The notes below the pieces were generated by a model, which saw only the letters and a list, made by a program, of their open reading frames with translations, was not told where the DNA came from and did not search any database. Made by a program: the position numbers and the translations under genes. 64,000 nucleotides of DNA from Gemmatimonadota bacterium. Lineage in GTDB: Bacteria > Gemmatimonadota > Gemmatimonadetes > Gemmatimonadales > GWC2-71-9. Location of the stretch: the NCBI GenBank assembly GCA_016720805.1, contig JADKJZ010000001.1:124001-188000 (forward strand), read 5' to 3'. Every line of letters starts with the position of its first letter. The first letter of the stretch is position 1. This document shows, piece by piece, positions 41,963-51,800 of this stretch.

Positions 41963-44125
41963 TCATCCGAGTGGCGGGTCGTCGGGGAAGGGGTCCCCTC
42001 GGAGGATCGGCGCATAGTAGTTGGTGGCGTAGTCCTGCAGCATCCGGCGCGCCGAGAATCGGCGCCCGGCCACCTGGATCGCCGACTTCATCCGCTGGAC
42101 CCAGCCACGGGGCACTCCGCGATCGTCGCGATCGTAGTAGAGCGGCACGACCTCCTCGGTCAGCAGCCGATACAGCTGTTCCGCGTCGGCGAGATCGGCA
42201 TCGTCGCCTTCCGCAGCCTTGGGGATCGCCCAGCCGTTTCGCCCGGTGTAGCCCTCTTCCCACCACCCGTCGAGCGTGCTGAGCTGCGGCACGCCGTTGA
42301 GGGCGGCCTTCATCCCGCTGGTGCCCGAGGCCTCGAGCGGGACGCGTGGGACGTTGAGCCAGAGGTCGACGCCCTGCACCAGCACGTGGGCCAGGTGCAT
42401 GTCGTACCCCTCGAGGAAGGCGACGCGCCCTTCGAACATCGGGTCGCGCGCGAAGTGGTAGAGCTCCTGCAGCACTTCCTTCCCCGGCGTGTCCTGCGGG
42501 TGCGCCTTGCCGGCGATCACCAGCTGCACGGGCCGCCGCTTGTCAGTCAGCAGCGCCTTCAGCCGCTCGATGTCGCGGAAGAGGAGGTTGGCGCGCTTGT
42601 AGGTCGCGAAGCGTCGGGCAAAGCCGATCGTGAAGGCATGCGGATCGAGCAACGTGCCGGCCGCCACGACCTGCGCGGCCTCGTGCCAGTTGCCGGTCCA
42701 GCGCCGACGCGCCTCCTCGCGGATGTAGCGGAGCAGCGAGCCCTTCAACTCCTCGTGCGTATGCCACAGTTCGCGCGCGTCCAGGCCGAGGACGGCGTCC
42801 CAGGTCTCCGCCTCATCGAGCCGCTCGCTCCAGTCCGGGGCGAGGTGGATGTCGAGGAGCCGCAACATCGGGTTGGCCATCCACGTGGCGAGGTGCACGC
42901 CGTTGGTGACGGCGCCGATCGGCACCTCGTCGACCGGACGGTCACCCCAGAGGTCGCCCCACAACTCGCGCGACACGACGCCATGCCGCTGCGCCACGCC
43001 GTTCACGTGACCGGCGAGGCGGATGGCCAGGACCGTCATCTGGAACTGCCCCGGTTCGCGCGCGGGATGGACGCCGAGTCGCGGCACCCGCTCGACGTCG
43101 GCACCGAAGTCGTTGAGGAAGCCCATTCCCATGCAGGAGAGGACCTGTCCGACCTCAAAGGCATCGTGACCGGCAGGCACCGGGGTGTGGGTGGTGAAGA
43201 TCGAGGTGGCGCGGACGGCCTTGGCGGCATCATCGAAGGAGACGCCGTCGAGGATCTGCTCGCGCACGCGCTCGAGGAGCATGAACGCGGCGTGACCTTC
43301 GTTGGCATGCCACGCACCCGGCGTGATGCCGAGGGCGCGCAGCACGCGGACACCGCCGACGCCAAGGATCCACTCCTGGCGCAGCCGCATCGGCAGGCCG
43401 CCGGCATAGAGCTTCGAGGTCAGCTCGCGATCGTCCGGGTGGTTCGCCTCGAGGTCGGTATCGAGGAGGTAGAGCACCGTCCGTCCCGCCGAGATCGTCC
43501 AGGCGCGGACGTGGATCGGCCGACCGAAGGTCTCGAGCACGGTGAGCCATGGCGAGCCGTCCGGCGCGGTGACCGGGACCAGCGGCGTGGTGTCCGGATT
43601 GACGGCGTCGTCGCTGTCTTCCTGCCAGCCGTCGGGGCGGATGCGCTGGTCGAAGTACCCCTTGGTATAGAAGAGGCCGATGCCGACGAGTGGGATGGCC
43701 AGATCGGAGGCCGTCTTGCAATGGTCGCCCGCGAGGACGCCGAGACCGCCCGAGTAGATCGGCACCGAAGCATGGAGGCCGAACTCGGCGCAGAAATAGG
43801 CGACGGGTCGCGAGCTGTCGAGCCCCGGATACTGCTCGAGGAACCATCCCGCGGGGGCCGACCGCTCGACGGCGAGCCACTCCATCACCTCGTCGTAGTG
43901 CGCGCAGAAATCGGCGTCGCGTGCCAGCGCTTCCAGGCGCTCGGGTGGCGCCTTCTGGAGCACGATGATCGGGTTGTGGTGCGAGTCGCGCCAGACCGCA
44001 TCGTCGATCCGTCGGAAGAGCGCACGGGCCGAGCGGTGCCAGCTCCAGGCAAGATTGGTGGCCAACGCAGCGAGCCCCTCCAGACGGGGGGGCAGGGCGG
44101 GGATTTTGCTTCGAAGGGGTGTCAT
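41963..44125 (-). CDS. glgP: Alpha-glucan phosphorylase
   Basis: 720 residues, the short bacterial/archaeal-type phosphorylase. YFCAEFGLHASVPIYSGGLGVLAGDH near residues 110-135, WHANEGHAAF near 275, TTHTPVPAGHD near 310, and EASGTSGMKAALNG near 610 with the pyridoxal-phosphate Lys identify it. It releases glucose 1-phosphate from glycogen. ATG at 44125 starts the family's PALPPRLEGLAALATNLAWSWH-like N-terminus. First gene of the operon with synthase and two GH57 genes; a strong hairpin separates it from the S9 gene upstream. Confidence 0.94.
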   Translation of the reverse strand: MTPLRSKIPALPPRLEGLAALATNLAWSWHRSARALFRRIDDAVWRDSHHNPIIVLQKAPPERLEALARDADFCAHYDEVMEWLAVERSAPAGWFLEQYPGLDSSRPVAYFCAEFGLHASVPIYSGGLGVLAGDHCKTASDLAIPLVGIGLFYTKGYFDQRIRPDGWQEDSDDAVNPDTTPLVPVTAPDGSPWLTVLETFGRPIHVRAWTISAGRTVLYLLDTDLEANHPDDRELTSKLYAGGLPMRLRQEWILGVGGVRVLRALGITPGAWHANEGHAAFMLLERVREQILDGVSFDDAAKAVRATSIFTTHTPVPAGHDAFEVGQVLSCMGMGFLNDFGADVERVPRLGVHPAREPGQFQMTVLAIRLAGHVNGVAQRHGVVSRELWGDLWGDRPVDEVPIGAVTNGVHLATWMANPMLRLLDIHLAPDWSERLDEAETWDAVLGLDARELWHTHEELKGSLLRYIREEARRRWTGNWHEAAQVVAAGTLLDPHAFTIGFARRFATYKRANLLFRDIERLKALLTDKRRPVQLVIAGKAHPQDTPGKEVLQELYHFARDPMFEGRVAFLEGYDMHLAHVLVQGVDLWLNVPRVPLEASGTSGMKAALNGVPQLSTLDGWWEEGYTGRNGWAIPKAAEGDDADLADAEQLYRLLTEEVVPLYYDRDDRGVPRGWVQRMKSAIQVAGRRFSARRMLQDYATNYYAPILRGDPFPDDPPLG

Positions 44126-44143
44126 ATCAGGGGAAAGAGGCGA

Positions 44144-44189
44144 AAGACGGCACGGGGCGCAAGGTCCTCCTTGCGCCCCGTGCCGTCTT
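44144..44189 (-). terminator. 21-bp hairpin terminator after the S9 peptidase gene
   Basis: Perfect 21-bp stem (44144-44164 with 44169-44189) and four-base loop, followed on the minus strand by TTTCGCCTCTTTC. It lies 23 bases beyond the S9 stop and 18 bases before the phosphorylase ATG. Confidence 0.85.
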
Positions 44190-44212
44190 CGCCCGGAAAG
44201 GCGCGTCCCGAC

Positions 44213-46903
44213 TCACTCTTCGTCGGTCGCGATCTTCTTTTTCTCTTCAGCGGGCTTGTTGGCGTTCTTGACGTACTTGTCCAGCCAGGCCACCCAGCGG
44301 CCCCACTGGTCGAGCACGGTCTCCTTGGCGATCGGACCGTGATCCTCGTACGGGTACATGTAGAGCGACACCGTCTTCCCGAGCCCCTGCAGTGCGTGGT
44401 AGAGGCGGGTCGAGTTGATCGGGTCGGTGCCGACGTTCTGGTCGTCCGTCGAGTGGTAGAGCAGCAGTGCCCCGTTCAGCTGGTCGGCATAGAGGAACGG
44501 CGACATCTCGAGGTAGGTGGTGCGCCCCTGCCAGAGGTCGCGCTGCTCGCTCTGGAAACCGTTCGGGGTGAGGGTCCGATTGTACGCACCGTCACCCGCG
44601 ATGCCCGCCTTGAAGAACGGCGTGTGCACCATCGCGTTGACGGTCGAGAACGCGCCGTAGGAGTGTCCGCCGATGCCGAGGCGCTGGCGGTCGATATAGC
44701 CGAGGGAGTCGAGCGCATCGATCGTTGCGGCGAGGTCGTTGCGCAGGTCGGCGACGTAGTTGTCGTTCGGCAACTGGCCATCCGAGGCAAAGATCGGCGC
44801 ATCCGGCTCGATCACGGCGTAGCCCACCGTCGTGAGGAAGGCGAGCGAGCGAGCCCCGAAGGTCGGGAAGCGCGTCGGTGGGTCACCGGCGGCGGCGGTG
44901 CCGCGGTTGTAGGCCTCCTGCGTGGCATACTCCGACGGGTAGAACCAGAACATCGCCGGAAGCCGCGTCCCCTCCTTCCAGTCGGCCGGGAGCGTGACCT
45001 TCACGCGGAAGGTGTAGCCATCGGCACGGCGGGCGATCACCGTCTTCTTGATCGTGTTGCGAATCTCCGGCATCAGCTCGTCGTTCTTGGTGAGCTGCTT
45101 CGCCTCCTTGGTCGCCAGCGTGAGGAGATACGACTGCGGCACCGCGGTCGGCGACTCGCGCTGGATGATGGCGGTGGCAAAGTCATCGTCGAGCGGTGCG
45201 GAGATGGTCTCGATCAGGTCGCCCTTCCCTTCATACAGTCGCGTGCGCGTGCCCGTGGCAAGCTCGACGCGGTCGACCCACGGCCGTGCAATCTTGGTGG
45301 TGGAGTCAGTCGTGCTGCCCTGCACGAACACCGACTTCCGGTCGGTGGAGAGCATCACCACCGGGGCGCCGTGGCTGCCGGCGCGGGTCACGATGCTCGC
45401 CCCGCCCGCCCCACCGCGGCCACCGGGCGCACCACCCGCGCCACGCCCACCAGCCGCGTTGGCCGTGTCACCCGCGGCGCGTGGCGCCGGCGTCACCAAG
45501 GCGACCTTGCGATTGCTGTCGGTCAGGAAGACGGCGTACTCGAAGGTGCCGCGCGTCGCCGTCTCGGTGGTGAAGAGGATGCTGCCATCCTCCGAGAACC
45601 GGGCGTTCGCGATCCGATTGTCGGTCTGGTACACCAGCGTGGCCGTGGTCGAGTCAAACGGCGGCAGCCAGTGCATCAACCGGTCGGGCCGCGTCGCGGC
45701 AGCGCCGTTCGTGCCGCGCCCACTCGCGGGCGTCGGCGCCCCGGTCGTGTCGCCGGCTGCACGCGGCGGGCGGGTCGGTGCCCTGAGCTGCTGCACGTAC
45801 AGCATCCCCGGCTTGAAGGGGTGCCACGCGAGGTTGCGCTTGGCGGTGTCGGCGGCGCCGGCGGCCGGAGGACCCGCAGGGCGGTTCGCGGTGCTGTCGC
45901 CGAGTTGGTTCTCGCGCAGGGGCCGATTGCTGAGTTCCCGCACGAGCTTCCCGGTTCCGTCGAGGATCACCTCCCGCGATCCGAACGATGAGACCGGGAG
46001 CACGTACGAGAACGGCTTTTCCTGATAGCTGATCCGGAAGAACTTCGCGTCGGGCGAGGCATCAAGCGTCCGGATCATCCCCGGCGCGCCGATCTTCGTT
46101 GCCACCCGGCTCTTCACATCGATGACCGCCAGTTGCCCCACGCTGTAGTACTCGACCAGCGTCTTGTCGTAGCTGTTCTCGAGCAGGTCCGCGTACGTCC
46201 GGGTCTTCAACTTGGCCCCTTCGTTGACGCGAATCATCGGCTCCGTCGCCACCGGCGGCGCCTTCGGTTCGGCCGTGCGTCCGTCCGGCAGCAGCACCGC
46301 CACGATCGACTTCCCATCGGCCGTCCACTCGAAGGTCGTGACGTGCGTCGCGAGCAGCGGCGTCTTCGTCAGCGGGCGCGACCGGCCGGTGGCAGCGTCG
46401 GCCAGGTAGATGTGCGTGGCATCCTCGAACAGGGCGAGGAAGGCGATCGTCGACCCGTCGGGCGACCATGCCGTTGTGCCGACCCGTGCTCCCGCCGGGA
46501 TCTGCACCCGGATCGTAGCGCCACTGGTGCGGTCGTACAGCTCGATGCCGGCGCGGCTGCCGGTCGTCATGCTCCGGCTGCGGTTGCCGCGGATGTCGAC
46601 CTGGAAGCCACCGAGATTGTGATAGGGCTTCCCCATCAGCGCGAGCGTCGGCATCCCGTCGCTCACCGAGCGCACGAACCATCGCCGCGTCACTGGGCTT
46701 GGGCTCGCGTAGCTCACCGCATTCTCGCGCGGCGCCGTGACGAGTCGCGCCACCTCGGGCGGAGGCGTCACGTAGCGTTCGGCGACGATCGTCGAGTCGG
46801 CCCAGTTCTTCGGTCCGGTCGGCACCGGCTTGGCGTTTTGTGCCGAAAGCGTGGAGGTCGAGCAGAGGCCGATGGCCACAGCAGACAGCAGGGAGCGACG
46901 CAT
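44213..46903 (-). CDS. Secreted S9-family peptidase (prolyl oligopeptidase/glutamyl-peptidase-like)
   Basis: 896 residues with signal peptide ending LSAQN. A long propeller-like N-terminal part is interrupted by Gly/Ala-rich inserts near 395-420 and 510-530. The C-terminal alpha/beta-hydrolase domain has GIGGHSYGAFSTVNA near 735 (nucleophile Ser), YHSTDDQNVG near 820 (Asp) and PYEDHGPI near 855 (His), a full triad. The layout, with the GNRSRSMTTGSRAGIELYD region, resembles secreted S9C/D peptidases. It probably degrades external oligopeptides. ATG at 46903 gives the signal peptide. Confidence 0.88.
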   Translation of the reverse strand: MRRSLLSAVAIGLCSTSTLSAQNAKPVPTGPKNWADSTIVAERYVTPPPEVARLVTAPRENAVSYASPSPVTRRWFVRSVSDGMPTLALMGKPYHNLGGFQVDIRGNRSRSMTTGSRAGIELYDRTSGATIRVQIPAGARVGTTAWSPDGSTIAFLALFEDATHIYLADAATGRSRPLTKTPLLATHVTTFEWTADGKSIVAVLLPDGRTAEPKAPPVATEPMIRVNEGAKLKTRTYADLLENSYDKTLVEYYSVGQLAVIDVKSRVATKIGAPGMIRTLDASPDAKFFRISYQEKPFSYVLPVSSFGSREVILDGTGKLVRELSNRPLRENQLGDSTANRPAGPPAAGAADTAKRNLAWHPFKPGMLYVQQLRAPTRPPRAAGDTTGAPTPASGRGTNGAAATRPDRLMHWLPPFDSTTATLVYQTDNRIANARFSEDGSILFTTETATRGTFEYAVFLTDSNRKVALVTPAPRAAGDTANAAGGRGAGGAPGGRGGAGGASIVTRAGSHGAPVVMLSTDRKSVFVQGSTTDSTTKIARPWVDRVELATGTRTRLYEGKGDLIETISAPLDDDFATAIIQRESPTAVPQSYLLTLATKEAKQLTKNDELMPEIRNTIKKTVIARRADGYTFRVKVTLPADWKEGTRLPAMFWFYPSEYATQEAYNRGTAAAGDPPTRFPTFGARSLAFLTTVGYAVIEPDAPIFASDGQLPNDNYVADLRNDLAATIDALDSLGYIDRQRLGIGGHSYGAFSTVNAMVHTPFFKAGIAGDGAYNRTLTPNGFQSEQRDLWQGRTTYLEMSPFLYADQLNGALLLYHSTDDQNVGTDPINSTRLYHALQGLGKTVSLYMYPYEDHGPIAKETVLDQWGRWVAWLDKYVKNANKPAEEKKKIATDEE

Positions 46904-47107
46904 GCGTGGGACTCCAGGTAGATCGGAGGATGGAGCGAGGGTCGGGGGAAGGTACCGCCTGAACCCGGAGGAGGGAACCGGGTCGTGTGTCCGCGCGGAG
47001 CCCAATCGCGTCCCCTGAGGAAGCGCGGGCACGGTCCGGTGTCCGCCGCGGTCATCGATCGGTGGCGCTCAGCACTGAGTGCGCCGAGCCCTATGGAGGA
47101 ACGACAC

Positions 47108-47257
47108 ATGCTGCAAACCGTCGCTATTGTCCTGATCGTGCTCTGGGCCCTGGGTATGGGTACCGGCTACGCGCTGGGTGGGTTGATCCATATCCTGTTG
47201 GTCATCGCGCTGATTTCGCTGATTCTTCGGTTCGCGTCGGGGCGGAAGGTCGTCTAG
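47108..47257 (+). CDS. Lmo0937-type small membrane protein
   Basis: 49 residues. Two hydrophobic helices (TVAIVLIVLWALGMGTGYALG and IHILLVIALISLILRF) separated by a short turn match the lmo0937/DUF5670 family of small stress-associated membrane proteins whose function is unknown. ATG at 47108 has GGAGGAA seven bases upstream, a strong ribosome site. It is divergent from the S9 gene across a 204-base region and ends in a heptamer inverted repeat. Confidence 0.82.
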   Translation: MLQTVAIVLIVLWALGMGTGYALGGLIHILLVIALISLILRFASGRKVV

Positions 47258-47343
47258 CGAGAAGCCAGAAGCGAGAAGCGCGAAGCGAGAAGCGTGGCCT
47301 GGCGGACAGATCTCCCCGCTGGGCCACGCTTCGCGCTTCTCGC
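47257..47343. repeat. Inverted GCGAGAA heptamer array between convergent genes
   Basis: Left arm: five 7-base units (GCGAGAA, GCCAGAA, GCGAGAA, GCGCGAA, GCGAGAA) then GCGTGGCC (47257-47299). Right arm (47322-47343), read in reverse: GCGAGAA, GCGCGAA, GCGTGGCC. They pair with a bulge of exactly one unit. It sits between the stop codons of two convergent genes and may act as a two-way terminator. Architecture matches the GGATGAT elements though the unit differs. Confidence 0.8.
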
Positions 47344-47345
47344 CC

Positions 47346-48386
47346 CTACTTCACACCCACCACGATCAGCCACGCACCGATCATCGGTCCACGTGGTGCC
47401 CGGCCACCCGTCGGCGGCGCGGTGCCGGCGACGGGCACGGGGGCGGGTCCATACTCCGGGGTGAAGACGTACGCCACGTGGCGTGTGGCATCAACGGCCA
47501 CGGTCTTGGCGCCCCGCATCGTCGGCACCGTCGCGATCACGCGATACTTGTCCGCGCTTTCCTGATGTACCACCGTCAGGGTGCCGTCCCCTCCGGCAGG
47601 GATGTAGATCAACTGCTGGGTCGGATCCCAGCCGAGTGCGTCCACGCCGTCTCCGTTGGCGATCTGCGCCACCACCTTGCCGCGCTTCGCGTCGGTGACG
47701 ACCGAGGTGCCACTGCACCCCGAAAAGATGCGATCATGCGCCCGATCATAGGCGATGCCGGTGGGGCCATCGCACGGGGCGATCGGCCACGAGGCCTGCA
47801 CCTGCATCGTCTTGCCGTCGAGTACCTGCATGGTGTTGGTGCCCTCGTTGTTCACGAAGAGGCGACCCTTGCCGTCGCTCGCCGCGCCTTCGGGCGCGGT
47901 ATCCTCGAGGTTGGCCGTGCCGACGATCTCGCCGGTGGTGGCGTTGATAGCCGTGGCCGTGCCGATCGGTCGCGAATGGTTGGTGAGGATGATCCGGTCG
48001 GTGCCGTCGTCATACATGATGCCGTCGAGGCCACCGGTGTGGGTGGCAATCTTCTTGATCACGGCCAGGGTGCCGAGGTCGAACATCGTGACCGTTGAGT
48101 CGCCGGCGTTGGTGGTGAAGCCGTGGTGCGAGCCCGGGGCGAAGGCGATGCCGTGGACGCGCGGCGTGTCGAGGATGTCACCGACCACCTTGCCCGTGGC
48201 CCCATCCACCACCATCACGTGCGTGCTGCGCGAGATGAAGACGCGGCCGGTCGCCACCTCGACATTCAGATAGTCGGTGCCACCATCGCCACCGATGTTG
48301 TACTTCGCGAGCACCTGCGGCTGTTGGGCGACGACGCCCGTGGCACTGGCCACGAGGGCGATCGCCGCGAGGGAGAAGCGCTTCAT
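47346..48386 (-). CDS. Exported YncE-like beta-propeller protein
   Basis: 346 residues with signal peptide ending VVAQQ. Seven or so blades of the YVTN/YncE type can be followed: YLNVEVATGRVFISRSTHVMVVD-like first blade, then VHGIAFAPGSHHGF, GLDGIMYDDGTDRI, LFVNNEGTNTMQVLDGKTMQV, GPTGIAYDRAHDRIF and TVAVDATRHVAYVFTPEYG. No enzymatic motif. ATG at 48386 overlaps the stop of the PepSY lipoprotein gene (ATGA), so it is the last gene of the efflux operon. Confidence 0.85.
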   Translation of the reverse strand: MKRFSLAAIALVASATGVVAQQPQVLAKYNIGGDGGTDYLNVEVATGRVFISRSTHVMVVDGATGKVVGDILDTPRVHGIAFAPGSHHGFTTNAGDSTVTMFDLGTLAVIKKIATHTGGLDGIMYDDGTDRIILTNHSRPIGTATAINATTGEIVGTANLEDTAPEGAASDGKGRLFVNNEGTNTMQVLDGKTMQVQASWPIAPCDGPTGIAYDRAHDRIFSGCSGTSVVTDAKRGKVVAQIANGDGVDALGWDPTQQLIYIPAGGDGTLTVVHQESADKYRVIATVPTMRGAKTVAVDATRHVAYVFTPEYGPAPVPVAGTAPPTGGRAPRGPMIGAWLIVVGVK

Positions 48387-48835
48387 GGCGTCTTCACCCC
48401 GGCCGCCGCGGCCTTGGCGTCCTCTGCGGCTTCCTTCTTCTCATCGGCCGGCGTCTCGTGCTCGTGCGAGACCATCGCACCGGTCGTGGCATCGATCTGG
48501 ACTTCCTCGACGCCCTCCTTGCCCGTCACCGTGATGTCGTACGAATAGATCAGCTTGCCCCCCTCGCGTTCGAGCTCGTACTTCTGGACGGCGCCGCCGG
48601 GGACTTCCTTGAGCGCGGTCGCGCGGGCATCGGCCTCGGTGACCGTGGCTTCGCGCAGGTACACCGCGAGAGAATCCGCCTCGGCGGCCGAATTGGCCGG
48701 CGTGGCGGCGACTTCGGACGTTTCCGGGCCCTCGTCGCCCTCGTCGCCCTTTTCGGACTTATCGCACGCCGTGAGGGAGAGGCCGGTGGCCAGGATCATG
48801 GCGAGGGCAATACGGGGAAAGCGGGCGGTGATCAT
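48383..48835 (-). CDS. PepSY-like lipoprotein
   Basis: 150 residues. ATGLSLTAC is a lipobox, so the mature protein starts at Cys24 and is membrane anchored; a very acidic linker follows. From about residue 60 to 120, ATVTEADARATALKEVPGG and SYDITVTGKEGVEEVQIDATTG match the PepSY fold, found in proteins that sit beside efflux systems and peptidases. The C-terminus is Lys/Ala-rich. ATG overlaps the RND stop (ATGA), and its TGA overlaps the propeller ATG. Confidence 0.8.
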   Translation of the reverse strand: MITARFPRIALAMILATGLSLTACDKSEKGDEGDEGPETSEVAATPANSAAEADSLAVYLREATVTEADARATALKEVPGGAVQKYELEREGGKLIYSYDITVTGKEGVEEVQIDATTGAMVSHEHETPADEKKEAAEDAKAAAAGVKTP

Positions 48836-51800
48836 GGAGCACTCCGTGTGATGGTATGCGCTCGGCCACGAATGGCGACGAGCAGGGTGGGTACGACGTA
48901 CAGGGTGATCGGGGTCGACAGCGCCAGGCCGCCGATCACGGCCAGCGCGAGGGGCTTCTGCATTTCACTCCCGGCGCCGAGGCCGAGGGCAAGCGGCAGC
49001 AGCCCGAACAGGGTACAGAGCGTCGTCATGAGAATCGGGCGGAGCCGAATCCTGCCGGCCTCGGTGAGGGCGGTCTCGAGGTCGATGCCGGCTTCCGCCA
49101 TGCGTCGGTGGGTGAAGTCAAGCAGGATGATCCCGTTCTTCACGATCAATCCCACGAGCAGGATCAGTCCCATGAAGGACGAGACGTTGAGCGGCGTGCC
49201 GGTGATCTCGAGTAGCGCCAGCGCGCCCACGAAGGAGATTGGCGCGGCCAGCAGCACCACGAACGGTTCGGTAAAGGAGCGGAACTGAACCACCATCACG
49301 GCCACGACACTCAGGGCCGCCATGGCGAGCACCATCACGAGCGAACGGAAGGCCGCCTGCTGCGAGGCATACTGCCCCGCCAGTTCCATGCGGATACCCT
49401 GCGTCGGAGGAATCTCGGCCACGACGCGCTTGACATCCTTCATGACATCGCCGAGCGAGCGGCCGGAGATGTCCGAGGTCATGTCGATTATCTGTTGCTG
49501 GTTTTGCCGCAAGAGTTCGGCCCGCGTTTCCACGGGGGTGAACGACGCGAAGGCGGCGAGCGCGGTGGCCGAGGCGCCAGCGCTGCTCAGCACCGGCAGC
49601 GAACCGAGGCGGCTTTCCTCAAAGCGCACGGAGTCAGGCGCGCGCACCCGGACGCCGATCGAACGGTCATCGAGCCGGACAATCCCCGCTGGTCGGCCGA
49701 GCAGCGCCCCGGCGACCTGCGCGCTGATGGCCTCCGGAGTGAGCCCGGCCCGGTCGGCCTTGGCGGCGTCGATGTGCATCGCCAGCTCCTCGCTCGGCTC
49801 GCTGATGCCGTCGTACAGGTCCTCGATGCCATCGATGGTACCGATGCCGACCGCCAGCCGTTGAGCGTAGGCTTCGAGCGAGTCGAGGTCGGGGCCGAAC
49901 AATCGGATCTCCACCGGCCTGGCGCCGCCGGCCAGATCCCCGATCACGTCCGCAAGAATCTGGACGAACTCGATACGGACTCGTGGTACCGCGGCATTGA
50001 TGCGGGTCCGGATATCGTCGATGATCTCCTCCGACGTCCGCGTCCGCTTCCCCGGAGCCGTGAGACGAACGGCGATGTCGCCGCGATTCAGCTGCGTCGC
50101 GAACAGGCCCATCTCGGCACCGGTCCGGCGCGAGCTGCCGACCACTTCAGGCGTCTCGGCCAGAATCTGCTCGATGATGCGCAGTTGCCGGTCGGTTTCC
50201 GAGAGCGCCGTGCCGCCCGGTGTCCAATAGTCGAGGACGAAGGCCCCTTCGTCCATTTCCGGGAGGAATCCGGTGCCGATCACCCGATAGACCATCACGC
50301 CCGTCACCACCAGTCCTGCCGCAATCAGTGCCGCCATCCGGGGATGATGCAGGACCGCGTGCAGCGATTGGGCATATCGCACCGACAGCGCGTCAATCCG
50401 TCGTTCCAGTCCGGCCAGCAGGCCACGGTGTGAGGCCGGCTCATCCGTGTCGGTGTCGGCCACGGTGAGGTACTGCGCACTGAGCAACGGAATCAGGGAC
50501 AGCGCCAGCACGAGCGAGACGAGCACGGCGATCGTCAGCGTCGCCGAGAGGGTCCGGAAGAATTGTCCCTCGACGCCGGTCAGCAGGCCGAGCGGGAGGA
50601 ACACGACGACCGTGGTGATGGTCGAGGTGGTCACCGGCCAGATCAGCTCCGAGACGGCCTCGCGCACGGCGCGCGTCCGATCCGGTGTCAGCCGCAGATG
50701 TCGGACGATGTTCTCGGTGACCACCACCGCGTCGTCGATCACCAGGCCGATCGCGATGGCCATCGCCCCGAGCGTCATCAGATTGAACGTCTGCCCCGCG
50801 AGCGCCATGATGGCCACGGTGATCGCCAGGGTCAGCGGAATCGACGACGCACTGATCGCCGTGATGCGGGCATGCCGAAGGAAGAGGAGCAGGACGATCA
50901 CGGCGAGGGCGGCACCGATCAGCATCGCATCGCGCACCGTCGCCATCGCATCGCGGACCAGCGCGGCCTGATCGTAGGTCGCCTTGAGATGGACACCCGG
51001 CGGGAGCGTCGCGGCGAGTGATTGGGCCAGCACTGCAATGCTGTCGGCGATGCCGACCGTGTTCCCACCGATCTGCCGCGTGATGTTGAGCAGTGCCGCC
51101 GGGTGGCCGTCGCCGGAAATCTCCCGGACGTGGTCCTCGGTCCCCGGCAGCACGGTGGCCAAGTCGCGCACCCGGAGGCCACGTCCAACCACGAGGTTCG
51201 CGATGTCCTCGGCGGCATGGGCCTCGGTGGCCGAGACGATGAGGTACTGACGGTAGTTGGAGGGGACGCGTCCCACGGCAGTGACCGTGGTGGCCGCGCG
51301 GATCGCGGTCGCGAGGTCCTCATAGGTCATCCCTTGAGCCACAAGGCGCGCCGGGTCGGCGATGACCTCGATCTCTCGGATATCGCTCCCCATGACGTCC
51401 ACGCGCGCCACGCCGGGAACCCGTGAAATGAGGGGACGGATCTGGTACCGGGCGATGTCATACAGCGTGGCGGGATCACCGCCCTCGAGGTTGTACGAGA
51501 GGATCGGGAAGATCGAGGGCGTCATCCGTTCCATCTGGATGTCGAGCCCCATCGGCAGGTCGCCCGCGACCTGATTGACGCTTGCCTGCACCAGCTGCAA
51601 CGCGTACTGCATGTCGGTGCCGGGGGCGAAGGTGATCGTGGTCTCGCTGCCGCCACGGATCGATCGCGACTGCACCCGCGTCACCCCGAGCACCACACTC
51701 ACCGCTTCCTCGATCGGCCGGGTGACATCGAACAGCATCTGGCGCGGCCCGAGCGCACTCCCTTCCGCCACGACGGTAATGCGCTCAAAGGTGAGTTCGG

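Noticed and set aside
41951..45991. Open frame of 1,346 codons opposite the phosphorylase and S9 genes
   Set aside because: It is antisense to two clear genes and has no domain or start signal; GC-rich third positions keep the frame open.
46904..47107. The 204-base divergent region as a hidden gene or RNA
   Set aside because: I see only a strong ribosome site for the small membrane protein and an imperfect palindrome near 47063-47084; nothing matches a known RNA.
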